This document shows positions 52,713 to 61,127 of a DNA stretch of 64,000 bases, in pieces (position 1 is the stretch's first letter; every line of letters starts with the position of its first letter). A program made the translations under genes and the position numbers. Below the pieces are notes generated by a model. The model saw only the letters and a program-made list of their open reading frames with translations, searched no databases and was not told where the DNA came from. Source of the stretch: Pseudomonas fluorescens (GTDB taxonomy: Bacteria > Pseudomonadota > Gammaproteobacteria > Pseudomonadales > Pseudomonadaceae); the NCBI RefSeq assembly GCF_000730425.1, contig NZ_CP008896.1:930001-994000 (forward strand). Direction: 5' to 3'.

Positions 52713-55366
52713 GCGAGGCTTTTGCTGACCACCTCGAACACATCACTGGACAGCTCGCCCGAACCCCGGATGCGCTCCAGCTCAGCCTTCATCAGCGCCT
52801 GGCGGGCGCTGTCGTATTTGCGCCAGCGGGTCAGCGGCGCCAGCTGCCGCGAGGCGATCTGCGGATTGAAGGCATTGAGCTCGATGACCAAATCAGCCAG
52901 GAAGCGATAGCCCGAGCCATCGGCGGCGTGGAAGTTGATCAGGTTCTGCCCGGCGAAGGCGCCGACCAGTGCCCGCACCTTGTTCGGGTTCTTGATAGTG
53001 AACGCCGGGTGCCGCATCAGTGCCTTGACCCGTGCCAGCCCGCCCGGCAATACGCTAGCGGCCTGGACGCTGAACCATTGGTCCATGACCAGTGGGTTGT
53101 CCTTGAAGTTCTCGGCAAACACTTGCAGGGCCTTGGCCTTCTCGGCGTCGAACGGCGAGTTGACCAGTACCGCCAATGCCGTCAGACGCTCGGTCATGTT
53201 GTCGCACGCATCGAACTGCTCCAGCGTCGCAGCCAGCACCTCAGGCTTGCCGCTGAGCATCAGGTACGACAGCGCGATGTTCTGCAGGGCGCGGCGGGCA
53301 AAGTGCTCGGCCGACGCCACGTAAGGCGTGTTGCGCGACAAGTCGCGATTGGCCTGATAACGCAACCACAGGCCCTCGAACAGGTTGTCGGCCAACTGCT
53401 TGCGGGCAAACTCGCGGGCGGCGTGGATCGCGTCGACGTCAGCCACTTCGCTGATTTCGGTAAGGTAGGCCTCGCCCGGCAACGACAACATTTCGGCGAC
53501 CATGGCCTGGTCCAGGCTTTCGTCGCTCAACACGCTGCGCAATGCGTTGACCAACCGCTGATCCAACACCAGGGCCTGGCCCTGCTGGTGCTGGCCGATC
53601 AGGTCCTGCAACACCTGCACCGCCAACTGCTGGCCCGCCTCCCAGCGATTGAAACCGTCGCTGTCGTGCTGCATCAGGAACATCAACTGATCACGGCTGT
53701 AGGGAAAGCTGAGCTTCACCGGCGCGGAGAAACCACGCAGCAGCGACGGCAAGGGCTGTTCGGCGATATCGACGAAGGTGAATGTCTGCTCGGCTTCAGT
53801 CACCGACAACACCCGCGAGGTACCCGACGCGGCGGCTTCACCGGCCAGGCGCAGCGGCAGGTCGGCGCCGTTGCCATCCAGCAGGCCCAGGGCCACAGGA
53901 ATCACGAACGGCAGTTTTTCCACGTTGTCCGGGGTTTGCGGGCAGCTCTGGCGCAAGGTCAGGCTGTAGGTTTTGGCTGCGGCGTCGTAGGACTCGCTCA
54001 CCGCAAGGCGTGGCGTACCGGCCTGGCTGTACCAGCGCTTGAACTGGGTCAGGTCGGCGCCGTTGGCATCTTCCATGGCCTTGATAAAGTCGTCGCAGGT
54101 CACGGCCTGGCCGTCGTGGCGCTCAAAGTACAGGTCACTGCCTTTACGGAAGCCATCAGCGCCAAGCAAGGTATGGATCATGCCGACCACTTCCGAGCCT
54201 TTTTCGTACACGGTCAGGGTGTAGAAGTTGGAAATCTCGATAAAGCTGTCCGGGCGCACGGCATGGGCCATGGGGCCCGCATCTTCGGCGAACTGGTGGG
54301 TGCGCAGGTAAGCCACGTCCTGGATACGCTTGACGGTGGCCGAGTTCATGTCGGCGGAGAAGTGCGAATCGCGAAATACCGTGAAGCCTTCCTTGAGCGA
54401 CAGCTGGAACCAGTCGCGGCAGGTCACGCGGTTGCCCGACCAGTTGTGGAAGTATTCATGGGCAACGATGGCTTCGACCCGCTGGTGCGCGGCGTCGGTC
54501 GCGGTCTCGGCGCGGGCCAGCACGGCACTGGAGTTGAAGATATTCAGGCCCTTGTTTTCCATGGCCCCCATATTGAAGTCGTTGACGGCAACGATCATGA
54601 AGATATCCAGGTCGTATTCGCGACCGTAGACCTCTTCATCCCAGCGCATGGACTTCTTCAGGCTGTTCATGGCGTGCTGGCACTTGTCGATGTTTTCCGG
54701 CTCGACATAGATCCGCAGCGCGACGGTGCGCTGGCTCATGGTGGTAAAGGTGTCTTCGACACACCACAGGTCACCGGCCACCAGGGCGAACAGGTAGGCT
54801 GGCTTCTTGAACGGGTCTTCCCAGGTCGCCCAGTGCCGGCCGTCTTCGCCGGGGCCGCTGGCAATCGGGTTGCCGTTGGACAACAGCACTGGATAGCTGT
54901 GCTGCTCGGCGATCACCGTGGTGGTGAACACGCTCATCACGTCCGGGCGATCCAGGTAGTAGGTGATCTTGCGAAACCCTTCGGCCTCGCACTGGGTGCA
55001 GAACATGCCGCTGGACTTGTACAGGCCTTCCAGGGCGGTGTTGGTTTCCGGGTGGATGCGCACCGTGGTGTCGACGGTGAAGCTGTCACGGGTCGGCTGC
55101 ACCGTCAGGTGGCTGTCGCTCAACTGGTAATCGCTGGCGCTCAGCTCCTGGTCGCCCAGGGCCACGCTCAGCAATTCCAGTTGCTGGCCGTCCAGCACCA
55201 GCGGCGGAAGGCCGGCACCGCACTCGGGGTTGCGGCGCATCACCAGCTGCGCGTGGACCAGGCTATGGTCCTCGAACAACTCGAAGGTCAGGTGGGTCTC
55301 GTCGATCAGGTACTCGGGCGCCTGATAATCCTTCAGGTAAATCATCTTCGGTTGTTCGGTGCGCAT
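52709..55366 (-). CDS. pepN: Aminopeptidase N
   Basis: Cytoplasmic zinc aminopeptidase of family M1, 885 residues, full length. The substrate-binding GAMEN motif is at 267-271, the zinc site HEYFHNW at 303-309 with the third ligand Glu326 in KEGFTVF, and the catalytic Tyr region in ISNFYTLTVYEKGSEVVGM. The N-terminal beta domain contains FCTQCEAEGFRKITYYLDRPDVMS, as in E. coli PepN, and the C-terminal half is helical. It lies 13 bp after the DUF2797 gene and overlaps zapE. A 919-residue open frame on the opposite strand is a GC-driven artefact. Confidence 0.97.
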   Translation of the reverse strand: MRTEQPKMIYLKDYQAPEYLIDETHLTFELFEDHSLVHAQLVMRRNPECGAGLPPLVLDGQQLELLSVALGDQELSASDYQLSDSHLTVQPTRDSFTVDTTVRIHPETNTALEGLYKSSGMFCTQCEAEGFRKITYYLDRPDVMSVFTTTVIAEQHSYPVLLSNGNPIASGPGEDGRHWATWEDPFKKPAYLFALVAGDLWCVEDTFTTMSQRTVALRIYVEPENIDKCQHAMNSLKKSMRWDEEVYGREYDLDIFMIVAVNDFNMGAMENKGLNIFNSSAVLARAETATDAAHQRVEAIVAHEYFHNWSGNRVTCRDWFQLSLKEGFTVFRDSHFSADMNSATVKRIQDVAYLRTHQFAEDAGPMAHAVRPDSFIEISNFYTLTVYEKGSEVVGMIHTLLGADGFRKGSDLYFERHDGQAVTCDDFIKAMEDANGADLTQFKRWYSQAGTPRLAVSESYDAAAKTYSLTLRQSCPQTPDNVEKLPFVIPVALGLLDGNGADLPLRLAGEAAASGTSRVLSVTEAEQTFTFVDIAEQPLPSLLRGFSAPVKLSFPYSRDQLMFLMQHDSDGFNRWEAGQQLAVQVLQDLIGQHQQGQALVLDQRLVNALRSVLSDESLDQAMVAEMLSLPGEAYLTEISEVADVDAIHAAREFARKQLADNLFEGLWLRYQANRDLSRNTPYVASAEHFARRALQNIALSYLMLSGKPEVLAATLEQFDACDNMTERLTALAVLVNSPFDAEKAKALQVFAENFKDNPLVMDQWFSVQAASVLPGGLARVKALMRHPAFTIKNPNKVRALVGAFAGQNLINFHAADGSGYRFLADLVIELNAFNPQIASRQLAPLTRWRKYDSARQALMKAELERIRGSGELSSDVFEVVSKSLA

Positions 55367-55379
55367 GCGTGAAATCCTT

Positions 55380-56210
55380 CTACTGATGCACGGCGAGCTG
55401 GTAGGCCGTGTATTTACGAATATTGATGACGCCGGTATCGAAGATCAGGTATTGGCCCTTGACCCCCAGCAGCGTGCCTTCGGCAATCGGGTTCTTGTCC
55501 AGGTTGAAGCTGACGATCTTGGCCGGATATTGCGCCACCGGGTAACGGATTTCGAGGGGTTCGATATCCGTTACCGGTTGGATGGCCTGTAGGCCAAAGC
55601 GTTCCTGCAATTGCAGCAGACCGTCGGCGCAGGAGACGAACAGCTCGTCACGCACCTGCTTGAGGTCCACCGCCGCCGCATCCCCCTTGAGCAAAGCGCG
55701 CCAGTTGGTCTTGTCAGCCACCTGGCTGCGCAACACATCCTCGACGAAGCCTGATTGCTGGCGCGTGGCCACACGCATGATCGGCAAGGCCTGGCTAGCG
55801 CCCTGGTCCAGCCAGCGCGTGGGCAACTGGGTCGCGCGGGTGATGCCGACCTTGATCCCCGACGAGTTCGCCAGGTACACCACATGGTCGGTCATGCAGA
55901 ATTTTTCGCCCCAGGCCGGTTCGCGGCAGGTGCCGGCATCGAAATGGCAGCGTTCGGGGCTCATGATGCACAGGTCGCACTGGGCCAGCTTGGTCATGCA
56001 CGGGTAGCAATAGCCCTGGCTGAAGCTGGTCTTGGTCTTGCGTCCGCAGTGGGTGCAGTGGATCGCACCGAGGTATTCCAGGCGCACATGAGTGCCAATC
56101 AACGGGTTGACCGGCACCTCGGTATCGCCCAGGCGAAAAGCGTATTGAACGGTCGGCGAACCCAGTTGCGCCGACATCTTGCTGACTGCACCACGGCCAA
56201 TCTCAATCAA
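55380..56210 (-). CDS. DUF2797 protein with Cys-rich zinc-binding-like segment
   Basis: 276-residue protein. A TTG at 56210 is the most likely start: it overlaps the yeaC stop as TTGA, has GGATG upstream and gives the family N-terminus (IEIGRGAVSKMSAQLG). An ATG at 56177 would shorten it by eleven residues; a longer frame to 56267 would run deep into yeaC. A Cys cluster (IHCTHCGRKTKTSFSQGYCYPCMTKLAQCDLC) looks like one or two zinc knuckles. VYLANSSGIKVGITRATQLPTRWLDQGA resembles a GIY-YIG-like strand pattern. Function unknown. Confidence 0.82.
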   Translation of the reverse strand: MIEIGRGAVSKMSAQLGSPTVQYAFRLGDTEVPVNPLIGTHVRLEYLGAIHCTHCGRKTKTSFSQGYCYPCMTKLAQCDLCIMSPERCHFDAGTCREPAWGEKFCMTDHVVYLANSSGIKVGITRATQLPTRWLDQGASQALPIMRVATRQQSGFVEDVLRSQVADKTNWRALLKGDAAAVDLKQVRDELFVSCADGLLQLQERFGLQAIQPVTDIEPLEIRYPVAQYPAKIVSFNLDKNPIAEGTLLGVKGQYLIFDTGVINIRKYTAYQLAVHQ

Positions 56211-56467
56211 TGGATGGCATCCGACTTGAACAGGATATTTTCCACCGGGGTCGACTTCGATTGGCACTCCTGCGGGCCCATATAGCCAGTGCGCTGGTCT
56301 TCCGGCAGGTTTTGCAGCTCCCAGGCGATCATCGCCTGCAACGACAGTTCACGCTGTTCGGCAGTGAGCTTGCGGCCATCGGACCATTTGCCGATTTCCA
56401 CGGCGAGCTTGAGGCTTTGATAGATATCCGGGGTGATGTTTTCGATCATTTCAGCAAAAGAGGACAT
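56207..56467 (-). CDS. yeaC: YeaC-family (DUF1315) small protein
   Basis: 86-residue cytoplasmic protein, MSSFAEMIENITPDIYQSLKLAVEIGKWSDGRKLTAEQRELSLQAMIAWE, ending in a Cys/Lys-containing tail. This matches the DUF1315 family (E. coli YeaC), whose function is unknown. It is 30 bp after glpG and overlaps the DUF2797 start, in the middle of the nadK-zapE operon. Confidence 0.87.
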   Translation of the reverse strand: MSSFAEMIENITPDIYQSLKLAVEIGKWSDGRKLTAEQRELSLQAMIAWELQNLPEDQRTGYMGPQECQSKSTPVENILFKSDAIH

Positions 56468-56497
56468 AAGACTCTTCCTTCAATAATGGGCAGAGAT

Positions 56498-57367
56498 TCA
56501 AGCGTTACGTTTATGGCGGCTGTACAACCCGCCGAGCAACCCGGTGATGCAACCGGCCACCAGGCCGCCAACATGGGCCGCATTGGCGATTTCGCCGAAG
56601 CCGATCATCGAGACCAGGCCCGACAGGCACAACACCAGCCACACCAGCATCATCACCAACACGCCGCGCGGCAGGCGATAGGCCGGGTTCGGCGCGAGCA
56701 TCTGGTAGATCCAGCAATGACCCAGCAGGCCGTACAGCACGCCGGACAAACCGCCAAACAGGCCCGGCCCGCCAAAGGTGTATTGCGCGAAGTTGGAAGC
56801 CAGGCTGAACAGTAACGTCAGGCCCAGCAGGTTGATGCTGCCCTGGCGCGCCTCGATACGCCGCCCCAGCTCCCAGTACCACATGCCATTCATCGCCAGG
56901 TGGAGGATGCCGAAGTGGATCAGCATCGGCGTCACCAGGCGCCACCACTGCCCCGCCGCCAGGCTATCGGCCAGAGGGGTGAAGTACAGGTATTCACCGG
57001 CCACCCGGAAGTTCAGGAACGTCAGCCAGCTCATCGCTTGCAGGTTGTCGCCCAGCATCGTGACGGCGCCGACGATCAGGCTCAGCAGCAACACACCGGC
57101 AGTCAATGGGCTGTGGCGCAATTGCTGGAGGAAACCGGGACGCGCAGTCACCTGCTCGCGGGGAATATCCAGTTGCTGGTCCGGGTCGCCGGCGGGGAAT
57201 CGCTGATACAGGCTGCGCACGTCCTCGCTGATCGCGTCCGGCACCCAGAGCACCTGTTCGCCGGCCTCTTCACTGACGCGATGAGGCACCTGCATGCGTT
57301 GCAACAGCTTGACGAAGCCGCCCAGGTCCACACTCAGGGGCAAACGCAATACCGCAACGGTACTCAT
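56498..57367 (-). CDS. glpG: Rhomboid-family intramembrane serine protease
   Basis: 289 residues with an N-terminal cytoplasmic domain (about 1-80) and six or seven membrane helices, as in GlpG. The rhomboid active site is complete: HFGILHLAMN (His151, Asn160) in the second helix, nucleophile Ser208 in GGLSGVLYG, and catalytic His265 in ANAAHVGGLVAG. It cleaves single-pass membrane substrates, which are not identifiable here. It overlaps the upstream phosphatase gene by four bases. Confidence 0.9.
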   Translation of the reverse strand: MSTVAVLRLPLSVDLGGFVKLLQRMQVPHRVSEEAGEQVLWVPDAISEDVRSLYQRFPAGDPDQQLDIPREQVTARPGFLQQLRHSPLTAGVLLLSLIVGAVTMLGDNLQAMSWLTFLNFRVAGEYLYFTPLADSLAAGQWWRLVTPMLIHFGILHLAMNGMWYWELGRRIEARQGSINLLGLTLLFSLASNFAQYTFGGPGLFGGLSGVLYGLLGHCWIYQMLAPNPAYRLPRGVLVMMLVWLVLCLSGLVSMIGFGEIANAAHVGGLVAGCITGLLGGLYSRHKRNA

Positions 57368-58335
57368 GAAATCACCTCGGGGCGCTCGACATCGACCCAG
57401 ACGAACTTGTTCGGATCAAGGCGCGTTTCCTGGTCCAGGCGGTACGCCACCAACTTGCCGTACAGCACAGCACTGTAGTCCAGGCAGGCCAGGTTCGAGC
57501 GGATCGGCGCCGGTTTGCCGCTGCGCCAGTAATGGCCGACGAACAGCAACGGCTCGTCGACGCCATAACGCAGCAGGGAGTTCTTCTCGCTTGACGACAA
57601 AGGCGTGCGCGCCACCGGGTCGGGCAAGGCATCGGGCTGGAACACGATATCGCCGTAGGTTTTCGGGTCATCTTCCCAGAATTTGGTGCGAAAGAACGAG
57701 CGGGTCAGGCCATCGCCACCGGTCAGCGTCAACCCGTCCGGCAGGCGCATGTCGGTGCCGCGCAGCAGGCGGTCGAAGGCATTGCAGGCGAAACTGCCCG
57801 GCACCGCAGCCGCCTGCAGGAAGTGCTCGTCGATACAGCCGTCCGGGAATTGCCGGCGCAGAGGCTCGATCAGCCCACCGTCCCAGCAGGCGTGCACCAC
57901 CCGGAAACGCCCGGCGTCGACAAACAACGGCATGTCATAGAACCAACCGAGGAAGTCGTGCCAGTCGCCCGGGTGATGCTCGAATTGGGTCAGGGTCTCG
58001 TGGATCAGCCGTGCGTGGCGTGGCGAATGCTCACGCACGTACTGCTTGCCGCTGCCCGGCGGCGCGAGGGTGCTCCAGCCCAGGGCGTTGAACTCATGGT
58101 TGCCCATGATGCACAGGGCCTGGCCGGCTTCGGCCATGTCATGGACGATATGCAGCGCCTCGCGAATACGTGGCCCACGGTCGATGATATCGCCCAGGAA
58201 CACCGCCATGCGTGAAGGATGGCGCCAGGTGCCGCCCTGCTTGTGGTAACCCATCTGGTCGAGCAGGTGCTCAAGGGTGTGAGCGCAACCGTGCACGTCA
58301 CCGATCAGGTCGTAGCTACGCGCGGGATCGAGCAT
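57364..58335 (-). CDS. Calcineurin-like metallophosphoesterase
   Basis: 323-residue phosphatase of the serine/threonine protein phosphatase or diadenosine tetraphosphatase type. All metal motifs are present: GDVHG (12-16), GDIIDRG (48-54), GNHE (78-81), and later HACWDGG and FVGHYW His residues. ATG 58335 overlaps the nadK stop (TGATG); a frame to 58386 would start inside nadK. Its place between nadK and glpG is suggestive of nucleotide metabolism but the substrate is unknown. Confidence 0.88.
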   Translation of the reverse strand: MLDPARSYDLIGDVHGCAHTLEHLLDQMGYHKQGGTWRHPSRMAVFLGDIIDRGPRIREALHIVHDMAEAGQALCIMGNHEFNALGWSTLAPPGSGKQYVREHSPRHARLIHETLTQFEHHPGDWHDFLGWFYDMPLFVDAGRFRVVHACWDGGLIEPLRRQFPDGCIDEHFLQAAAVPGSFACNAFDRLLRGTDMRLPDGLTLTGGDGLTRSFFRTKFWEDDPKTYGDIVFQPDALPDPVARTPLSSSEKNSLLRYGVDEPLLFVGHYWRSGKPAPIRSNLACLDYSAVLYGKLVAYRLDQETRLDPNKFVWVDVERPEVIS

Positions 58336-59225
58336 CAGTCGCCTCCACCCCCCAAGCGGCTGCCCCAGCCCAGCTTGGTGCGGCACACTTCGTAGTAGTT
58401 GTGGTCCAGCGGGTGGATCAACCGCAGCTTTTGCGCCTTTTTGCTCACGGTGATGGTGTCACCGGGGGCGCAGGTAAAGTGGTTCTGCCCGTCACAGGAG
58501 ACTTGCGGGTAGATCTGCATGTCTTTGGAGACCACGATTTTCAGCTCACTGTTGCCATCGACCACAATCGGCCGGCTCGACAACATATGGGGGTACATCG
58601 GCACGATCACAATGGCGTCGAGCTTGGGATGCATGATCGGCCCGCCGGCAGACAGTGCGTAGGCCGTGGACCCGGTGGGCGTGGCGACGATCAGGCCGTC
58701 GGCCTTCTGGCTGCAGACGAACTGACCGTCGATATACAGCTCGAACTCGATCATCCGCGTCGACTTGCCAGGGTGCAGCACCACGTCGTTGAGGGCATCG
58801 CCCTGGCCGATGGCTTCGCCATGGCGGCGCACTTCGGCTTGCAGCAGGAAGCGGTTTTCCACCAGGTAATGGCCGTCCAGCACCTTGGCCACTTCGACTT
58901 CCAGGTCATCAGGACGGATATCGGTGAGGAACCCCAGGCTGCCCCGGTTGATCCCCAGCACCGGCACGTTATGCCGCGCCAGGGCACGGGCCGCGCCGAG
59001 CAGGCTGCCGTCGCCACCGACCACGATCACCATGTCACACACTTCACCGAGCATTTTGCGCGACGAGGTCTGCAGGCCGTGGCCCGGCAGAATCTCCGCG
59101 ATGGTGTCTTCGAGGATCACATGCAGGTGGCGCTCAAGCAGAAACTTTTTCAGCCGGCGGACCGTGTCCAGAACCTGGGTACTGCCCAGGCGACCGATGA
59201 TGCCGATATTGCGAAATTGCTCCAT
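58335..59225 (-). CDS. nadK: NAD kinase
   Basis: Phosphorylates NAD+ to NADP+; 296 residues. Diagnostic motifs: IVVGGDGSLLGAAR with GGDGS (70-74), GINRGSLGFLTDI, NDVVLHPG, TPTGSTAYALSAGGPIMHP and a C-terminal Asp/Gly segment PQVSCDGQNHF. It is first in a seven-gene operon whose members overlap or are very close. It is divergent from the DUF1853 gene. Confidence 0.97.
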   Translation of the reverse strand: MEQFRNIGIIGRLGSTQVLDTVRRLKKFLLERHLHVILEDTIAEILPGHGLQTSSRKMLGEVCDMVIVVGGDGSLLGAARALARHNVPVLGINRGSLGFLTDIRPDDLEVEVAKVLDGHYLVENRFLLQAEVRRHGEAIGQGDALNDVVLHPGKSTRMIEFELYIDGQFVCSQKADGLIVATPTGSTAYALSAGGPIMHPKLDAIVIVPMYPHMLSSRPIVVDGNSELKIVVSKDMQIYPQVSCDGQNHFTCAPGDTITVSKKAQKLRLIHPLDHNYYEVCRTKLGWGSRLGGGGD

Positions 59226-59379
59226 GGGGCTCCTGCGGGGTTTGGGTCTGGCAAAAAGAACGATTATGGGCGAAAGGCCGCTTTAGACAAAATCCTTTGT
59301 CGCCGCAAGGCCCAGACGACAACGGTTCTCAACGCCCGACACCGTCACGCGGCGAGTAGGAAACAGCTATGCTCGGAGC

Positions 59380-60327
59380 ATGAATCCGTTTCCCGACCTG
59401 CACCACTTGCCCCGTCAGCTGCGCCATCCCGAGGTGCGGGATCTGGCGTGGGTGATCCTCGCCCCGCCGATGCTGCAACAAACACCCTGGCCGCAACGTC
59501 ACCCCCTGGCCGGCAGCGAGTGGGTGCAGCAGCCTGCCGCACTGGCAAAGTGGCTCCGGCAGCTGGATCAGGACAGCACTGCCCTGCAGCATTGGCTGAG
59601 CCTGGCGCGCACCCGGCGCCTGGGCCTGTATTACGAACGCCTGTGGCAATTTGCCGTGCAACACGCTCCCGGCGTGGAGCTGCTGGCGGCCAACCTGCCG
59701 ATCCGCCAGGCCGGGCACACCCTGGGCGAGTTGGACATGCTGCTGCGCGACCGTGACGGCGTGCACCACCTGGAGCTGGCGATCAAGCTTTACCTGGGCC
59801 CGCAAGATGGCAACGGCCGTGATACCGCGCAATGGCTGGGCCCAGGTTGCCACGACCGCCTGGATCGCAAGTTGGCCCATCTGGCTGACCATCAACTGCC
59901 CATCTCGGCCAGAGAGCAAAGCCGGGAGGTGCTGGCGGCGTTGGATATCCAACAGTTCGACGCCCATCTGTGGCTGGGCGGTTACTTGCTGTACCCCTGG
60001 CCCGCAGAGGCTGATCCGCCCCTTGGCGCCCATCCCCAGCATTTGCGCGGGCGCTGGTTGCATCAGCGTGACTGGCCGGACTTTATCCGCAACAGTCCCG
60101 CCGGCCGCTGGCAACCCCTGCCCCGGCATGCCTGGCTCGCGCCCGCGCACTACCCGGCAGAAGACGTGTGGAGTGAAGAACAGATGCAGCGCTGGCTCGC
60201 CGACCTTGACCCGATGGCGCCGGCGCAATTATTGGTGCGCATGATTCAGAACGGCGCAGAGTGGGAGGAAGCCGAGCGGCTGTTTCTGGTGGCGGATCTT
60301 TGGCCGAATGTGCCAGGGGCAGGTTGA
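59380..60327 (+). CDS. DUF1853 family protein
   Basis: 315-residue soluble protein, rich in Trp, Leu and Pro. [19 protein letters not shown] near the start and the later [33 protein letters not shown] and GELDMLLRD...[12 protein letters not shown] look like a PD-(D/E)xK nuclease core: E, D and ExxxK arranged across strands. The DUF1853 name is recalled from the N-terminal signature. Whether it cuts nucleic acid is unknown. Divergent from nadK. Confidence 0.75.
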   Translation: MNPFPDLHHLPRQLRHPEVRDLAWVILAPPMLQQTPWPQRHPLAGSEWVQQPAALAKWLRQLDQDSTALQHWLSLARTRRLGLYYERLWQFAVQHAPGVELLAANLPIRQAGHTLGELDMLLRDRDGVHHLELAIKLYLGPQDGNGRDTAQWLGPGCHDRLDRKLAHLADHQLPISAREQSREVLAALDIQQFDAHLWLGGYLLYPWPAEADPPLGAHPQHLRGRWLHQRDWPDFIRNSPAGRWQPLPRHAWLAPAHYPAEDVWSEEQMQRWLADLDPMAPAQLLVRMIQNGAEWEEAERLFLVADLWPNVPGAG

Positions 60328-60349
60328 TATATCTGGGGGCGGTTGAGGG

Positions 60350-60430
60350 CCTCATCGCCGGCATGCCGGCTCCTACAGTTGACCGAGCACATCCATTACT
60401 GTGGGAGCTGGCTTGCCAGCGATAGCGCCA
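60350..60430. repeat. REP pair in inverted orientation
   Basis: Inverted CGCCGGCATGCCGGCTCCTA and direct TGTGGGAGCTGGCTTGCCAG bracket about 20 bp between the converging DUF1853 and VWA genes. Confidence 0.78.
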
Positions 60431-60439
60431 GGCACAGCA

Positions 60440-61102
60440 CTACAAACTATCAATATGCCAATAATCCACCCGCAACCCGACAGCCAGCTCCCGCGCCCGA
60501 CCCAAGCGGATCGGCCCACGCTCAATATCCACCAGCAAGCCCTGGCACTCCAACAATGGCAGTGCGCCGATGTCTTTCAACCGGCCATCGGTAATCACCA
60601 ATAACCGCTGCTGTTCAGCCGGATACCGCTTGCGCCGTGCCACCAGCCAATCCCCAGCCGCGATCAAGGCCGCCAGCAACGGTGTTCCTCCGCCCGCGCC
60701 CAGCCCATCCAACCAACGCCCCAGGTCTTTCACCGCTTTCAAGCCTTGGACCTGCCAGCTCGGCACCTGCCCGCTGGCCGTCAGCAGCGCCATGCGCGCG
60801 CGCTGTCGATAGGCGTCGTCGAACACCTGTGCCAGCAAGCCCTTGGCATCGCTCAACGCCTGATGCCGCCGCGTGGAGGCTGACGCATCGACAATCACCA
60901 GCCACAACTCATGGGCCGAACGGCTGCGCAGGTGGAAGCGCAAGTCTTCACGGGATTGCGGCCTCCCCCCCAACAAGGTACCCGGCCAGTTGACCGAGCC
61001 CTGCTGCGCGCTGCGCGACTGGCCCTGGCGGCCTCTGTCCAGTCGCCCCGCCTTGGGACGGGCATCCGCCCCCTTATCAGTTCGGGGGCGGATGCCTAGG
61101 GC
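60440..61102 (-). CDS. chlD: VWA-domain (ChlD-like) portion, reached by -1 frameshift from chlI
   Basis: Codes for 220 residues in the -1 frame relative to the end of chlI. It starts with a basic linker (ALGIRPRTDKGADARPKAGR) and continues to a von Willebrand A domain whose MIDAS motif DASAS lies in ELWLVIVDASASTRRH, with VITDGRLKD further on. It ends YWHIDSL. The region from 61102 to 60979 has no ATG, GTG or TTG codon in frame; the first is a TTG at 60976, which would cut the linker. Together with chlI this gives a 551-residue AAA+/VWA protein like the middle subunit of chelatases. The alternative is independent initiation at TTG 60976 or a CTG at 61114. Confidence 0.8.
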   Translation of the reverse strand, partial: ALGIRPRTDKGADARPKAGRLDRGRQGQSRSAQQGSVNWPGTLLGGRPQSREDLRFHLRSRSAHELWLVIVDASASTRRHQALSDAKGLLAQVFDDAYRQRARMALLTASGQVPSWQVQGLKAVKDLGRWLDGLGAGGGTPLLAALIAAGDWLVARRKRYPAEQQRLLVITDGRLKDIGALPLLECQGLLVDIERGPIRLGRARELAVGLRVDYWHIDSL

Positions 61103-61127
61103 TTTTTTGGCCAGGCAGGCACTTCCC
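61062..61127 (-). promoter_or_regulatory. Programmed -1 ribosomal frameshift signal in chlI/chlD
   Basis: Reading the minus strand: SD-like GGGAAG (61127-61122), 13-nt spacer, slippery heptamer A-AAA-AAG (61108-61102) in the chlI frame, CCC TAG stop, then a perfect 12-bp stem GCATCCGCCCCC / GGGGGCGGATGC (61095-61062) with a 10-nt loop, starting 6 nt after the heptamer. All three stimulatory parts of a classical -1 site are in place. Confidence 0.85.

Noticed and set aside
52613..55372. 919-codon open frame on the plus strand
   Set aside because: It lies entirely antisense to pepN, whose zinc and GAMEN motifs are intact. The translation is Gln/His/Val-rich with no domain pattern, typical of the antisense frame of GC-rich coding DNA.
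58212..59756. 514-codon open frame on the plus strand across nadK
   Set aside because: It covers parts of the phosphatase, nadK and DUF1853 genes in shadow frames; Pro/Ala/Gly/Arg-rich, no protein family features.
61096..61114. CTG at 61114 as an independent start for the VWA gene
   Set aside because: CTG starts are rare, and the GGGAAG in front of it is equally well explained as the stimulator of the frameshift; the in-frame slippery heptamer plus stem-loop is the simpler explanation.
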